A stretch of DNA of 5,346 bases, taken from the NCBI GenBank assembly GCA_046485135.1, contig JAWOHN010000154.1, forward strand, positions 1 to 5,346, read 5' to 3'. Position numbers and translations under genes: made by a program. The notes beneath the pieces were generated by a model. That model made no database searches. It was not told where the DNA came from and was given only the letters and a program-made list of their open reading frames with translations. Of this stretch, positions 5,137-5,346 are shown piece after piece (within the stretch, counting starts at the first letter, position 1; every line of letters begins with the position of its first letter). This DNA is from CAZAQS01 sp046485135. GTDB lineage: Bacteria > Chloroflexota > Anaerolineae > Anaerolineales > UBA4823.

Positions 5137-5251
5137 CTTGCAGACAAGGGCTTGCAGACAAGCGGCTTGCAGACAAGGGCTTGCAGACAAGCGGCTTGCA
5201 GACAAGCGGCTTGCAGACAAGCGGCTTGCAGACAAGCGGCTTGCGGACAAG
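5137..5251 (+). repeat. Tandem array of eight 14/15-bp units with internal palindrome
   Basis: The units are CTTGCAGACAAG plus CGG (15 bp) or GG (14 bp). Starts fall at 5137, 5151, 5166, 5180, 5195, 5210, 5225 and 5240, with lengths 14, 15, 14, 15, 15, 15, 15 and a 12-base final unit in which one A is G. Each unit contains CTTG-CAGA-CAAG, and each 15-bp junction gives CAAG-CGG-CTTG, so the array is palindromic at two phases. A partial unit (CTTGCAG) follows at 5252. It is probably a replication-slippage-prone minisatellite. There are no unique spacers. Confidence 0.9.
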
Positions 5252-5282
5252 CTTGCAGTTTGCGCAACATCCCCTCCTCCCA

Positions 5283-5339
5283 ACGTCCCGCAGGATCTCC
5301 CCGGATCCTTCAGATCTCGACCAAAAACCTGCGGGACGT
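5283..5339. repeat. 12-bp inverted repeat with 33-base spacer at the window edge
   Basis: ACGTCCCGCAGG (5283-5294) is exactly complementary to CCTGCGGGACGT (5328-5339). The spacer contains GATC-rich sequence, including a small GGATC/GATCC pair (5293-5297 and 5304-5308). It could be a stem-loop or another dispersed palindromic element. No T run follows within the window, so a terminator role is not supported. Confidence 0.7.
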
Positions 5340-5346
5340 ATCCCCT

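Noticed and set aside
5137..5251. Possible CRISPR array
   Set aside because: Units of 14-15 bp are directly adjacent without unique spacers, and no cas gene is present.
5085..5270. 61-codon minus-strand frame with AACLQ repeats
   Set aside because: It is the translation of the tandem 15-bp array; the 14-bp units break the repeat frame, which argues against selection for a protein.

Overview
The window is a GC-rich bacterial chromosome segment with five protein-coding genes in its first 4.3 kb and about 1 kb of repeat-dense, apparently non-coding DNA at its right end. The gene content suggests a Chloroflexota bacterium, perhaps Anaerolineae: a large divergent class II aldolase, an SPFH protein of the COG4260/YdjI type next to a small helical protein with a PGFGGY...RRD motif, and intergenic repeats with GGGCGACCC ends. 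This assignment rests on recognition and was not tested by a search.

Left part (1-2466). The C-terminal part of a FabH-like ketoacyl-ACP synthase III enters from the left on the plus strand. It meets a minus-strand gene pair head-on at a perfect 23-bp inverted repeat flanked by A and T runs, a textbook bidirectional terminator. The minus-strand pair reads right to left: a class II fructose-bisphosphate aldolase-like enzyme of about 473 residues, then a MutT/MTH1-like Nudix hydrolase whose ATG directly abuts the aldolase stop codon (TAAATG), so the two are probably translationally coupled.

Middle (2434-4328). A divergent control region separates the aldolase operon from a plus-strand operon. 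It holds a TGnTATAAT extended -10 on the minus strand and a TATAAT with a 17-bp-spaced weak -35 on the plus strand. The plus operon encodes a 175-residue helical protein of unknown function (GTG start, perfect AAGGAGG) and a 354-residue SPFH protein. The SPFH protein has the Gly/Ala-rich linker typical of COG4260, but it ends in an excisionase-type (HTH_17-like) DNA-binding fold where relatives usually carry a zinc ribbon. This is the most unusual protein architecture in the window.

Right part (4329-5346). After a short GC-rich periodic element and two consecutive rho-independent terminators, the rest is stacked repeats: three equal-length (86 bp) elements with GGGCGACCC/GGGTCGCCC inverted ends, a C6/G6 hairpin, an eight-unit 14/15-bp tandem array built from CTTG/CAAG palindromes, and a 12-bp inverted repeat against the window edge. 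No credible gene is seen there.
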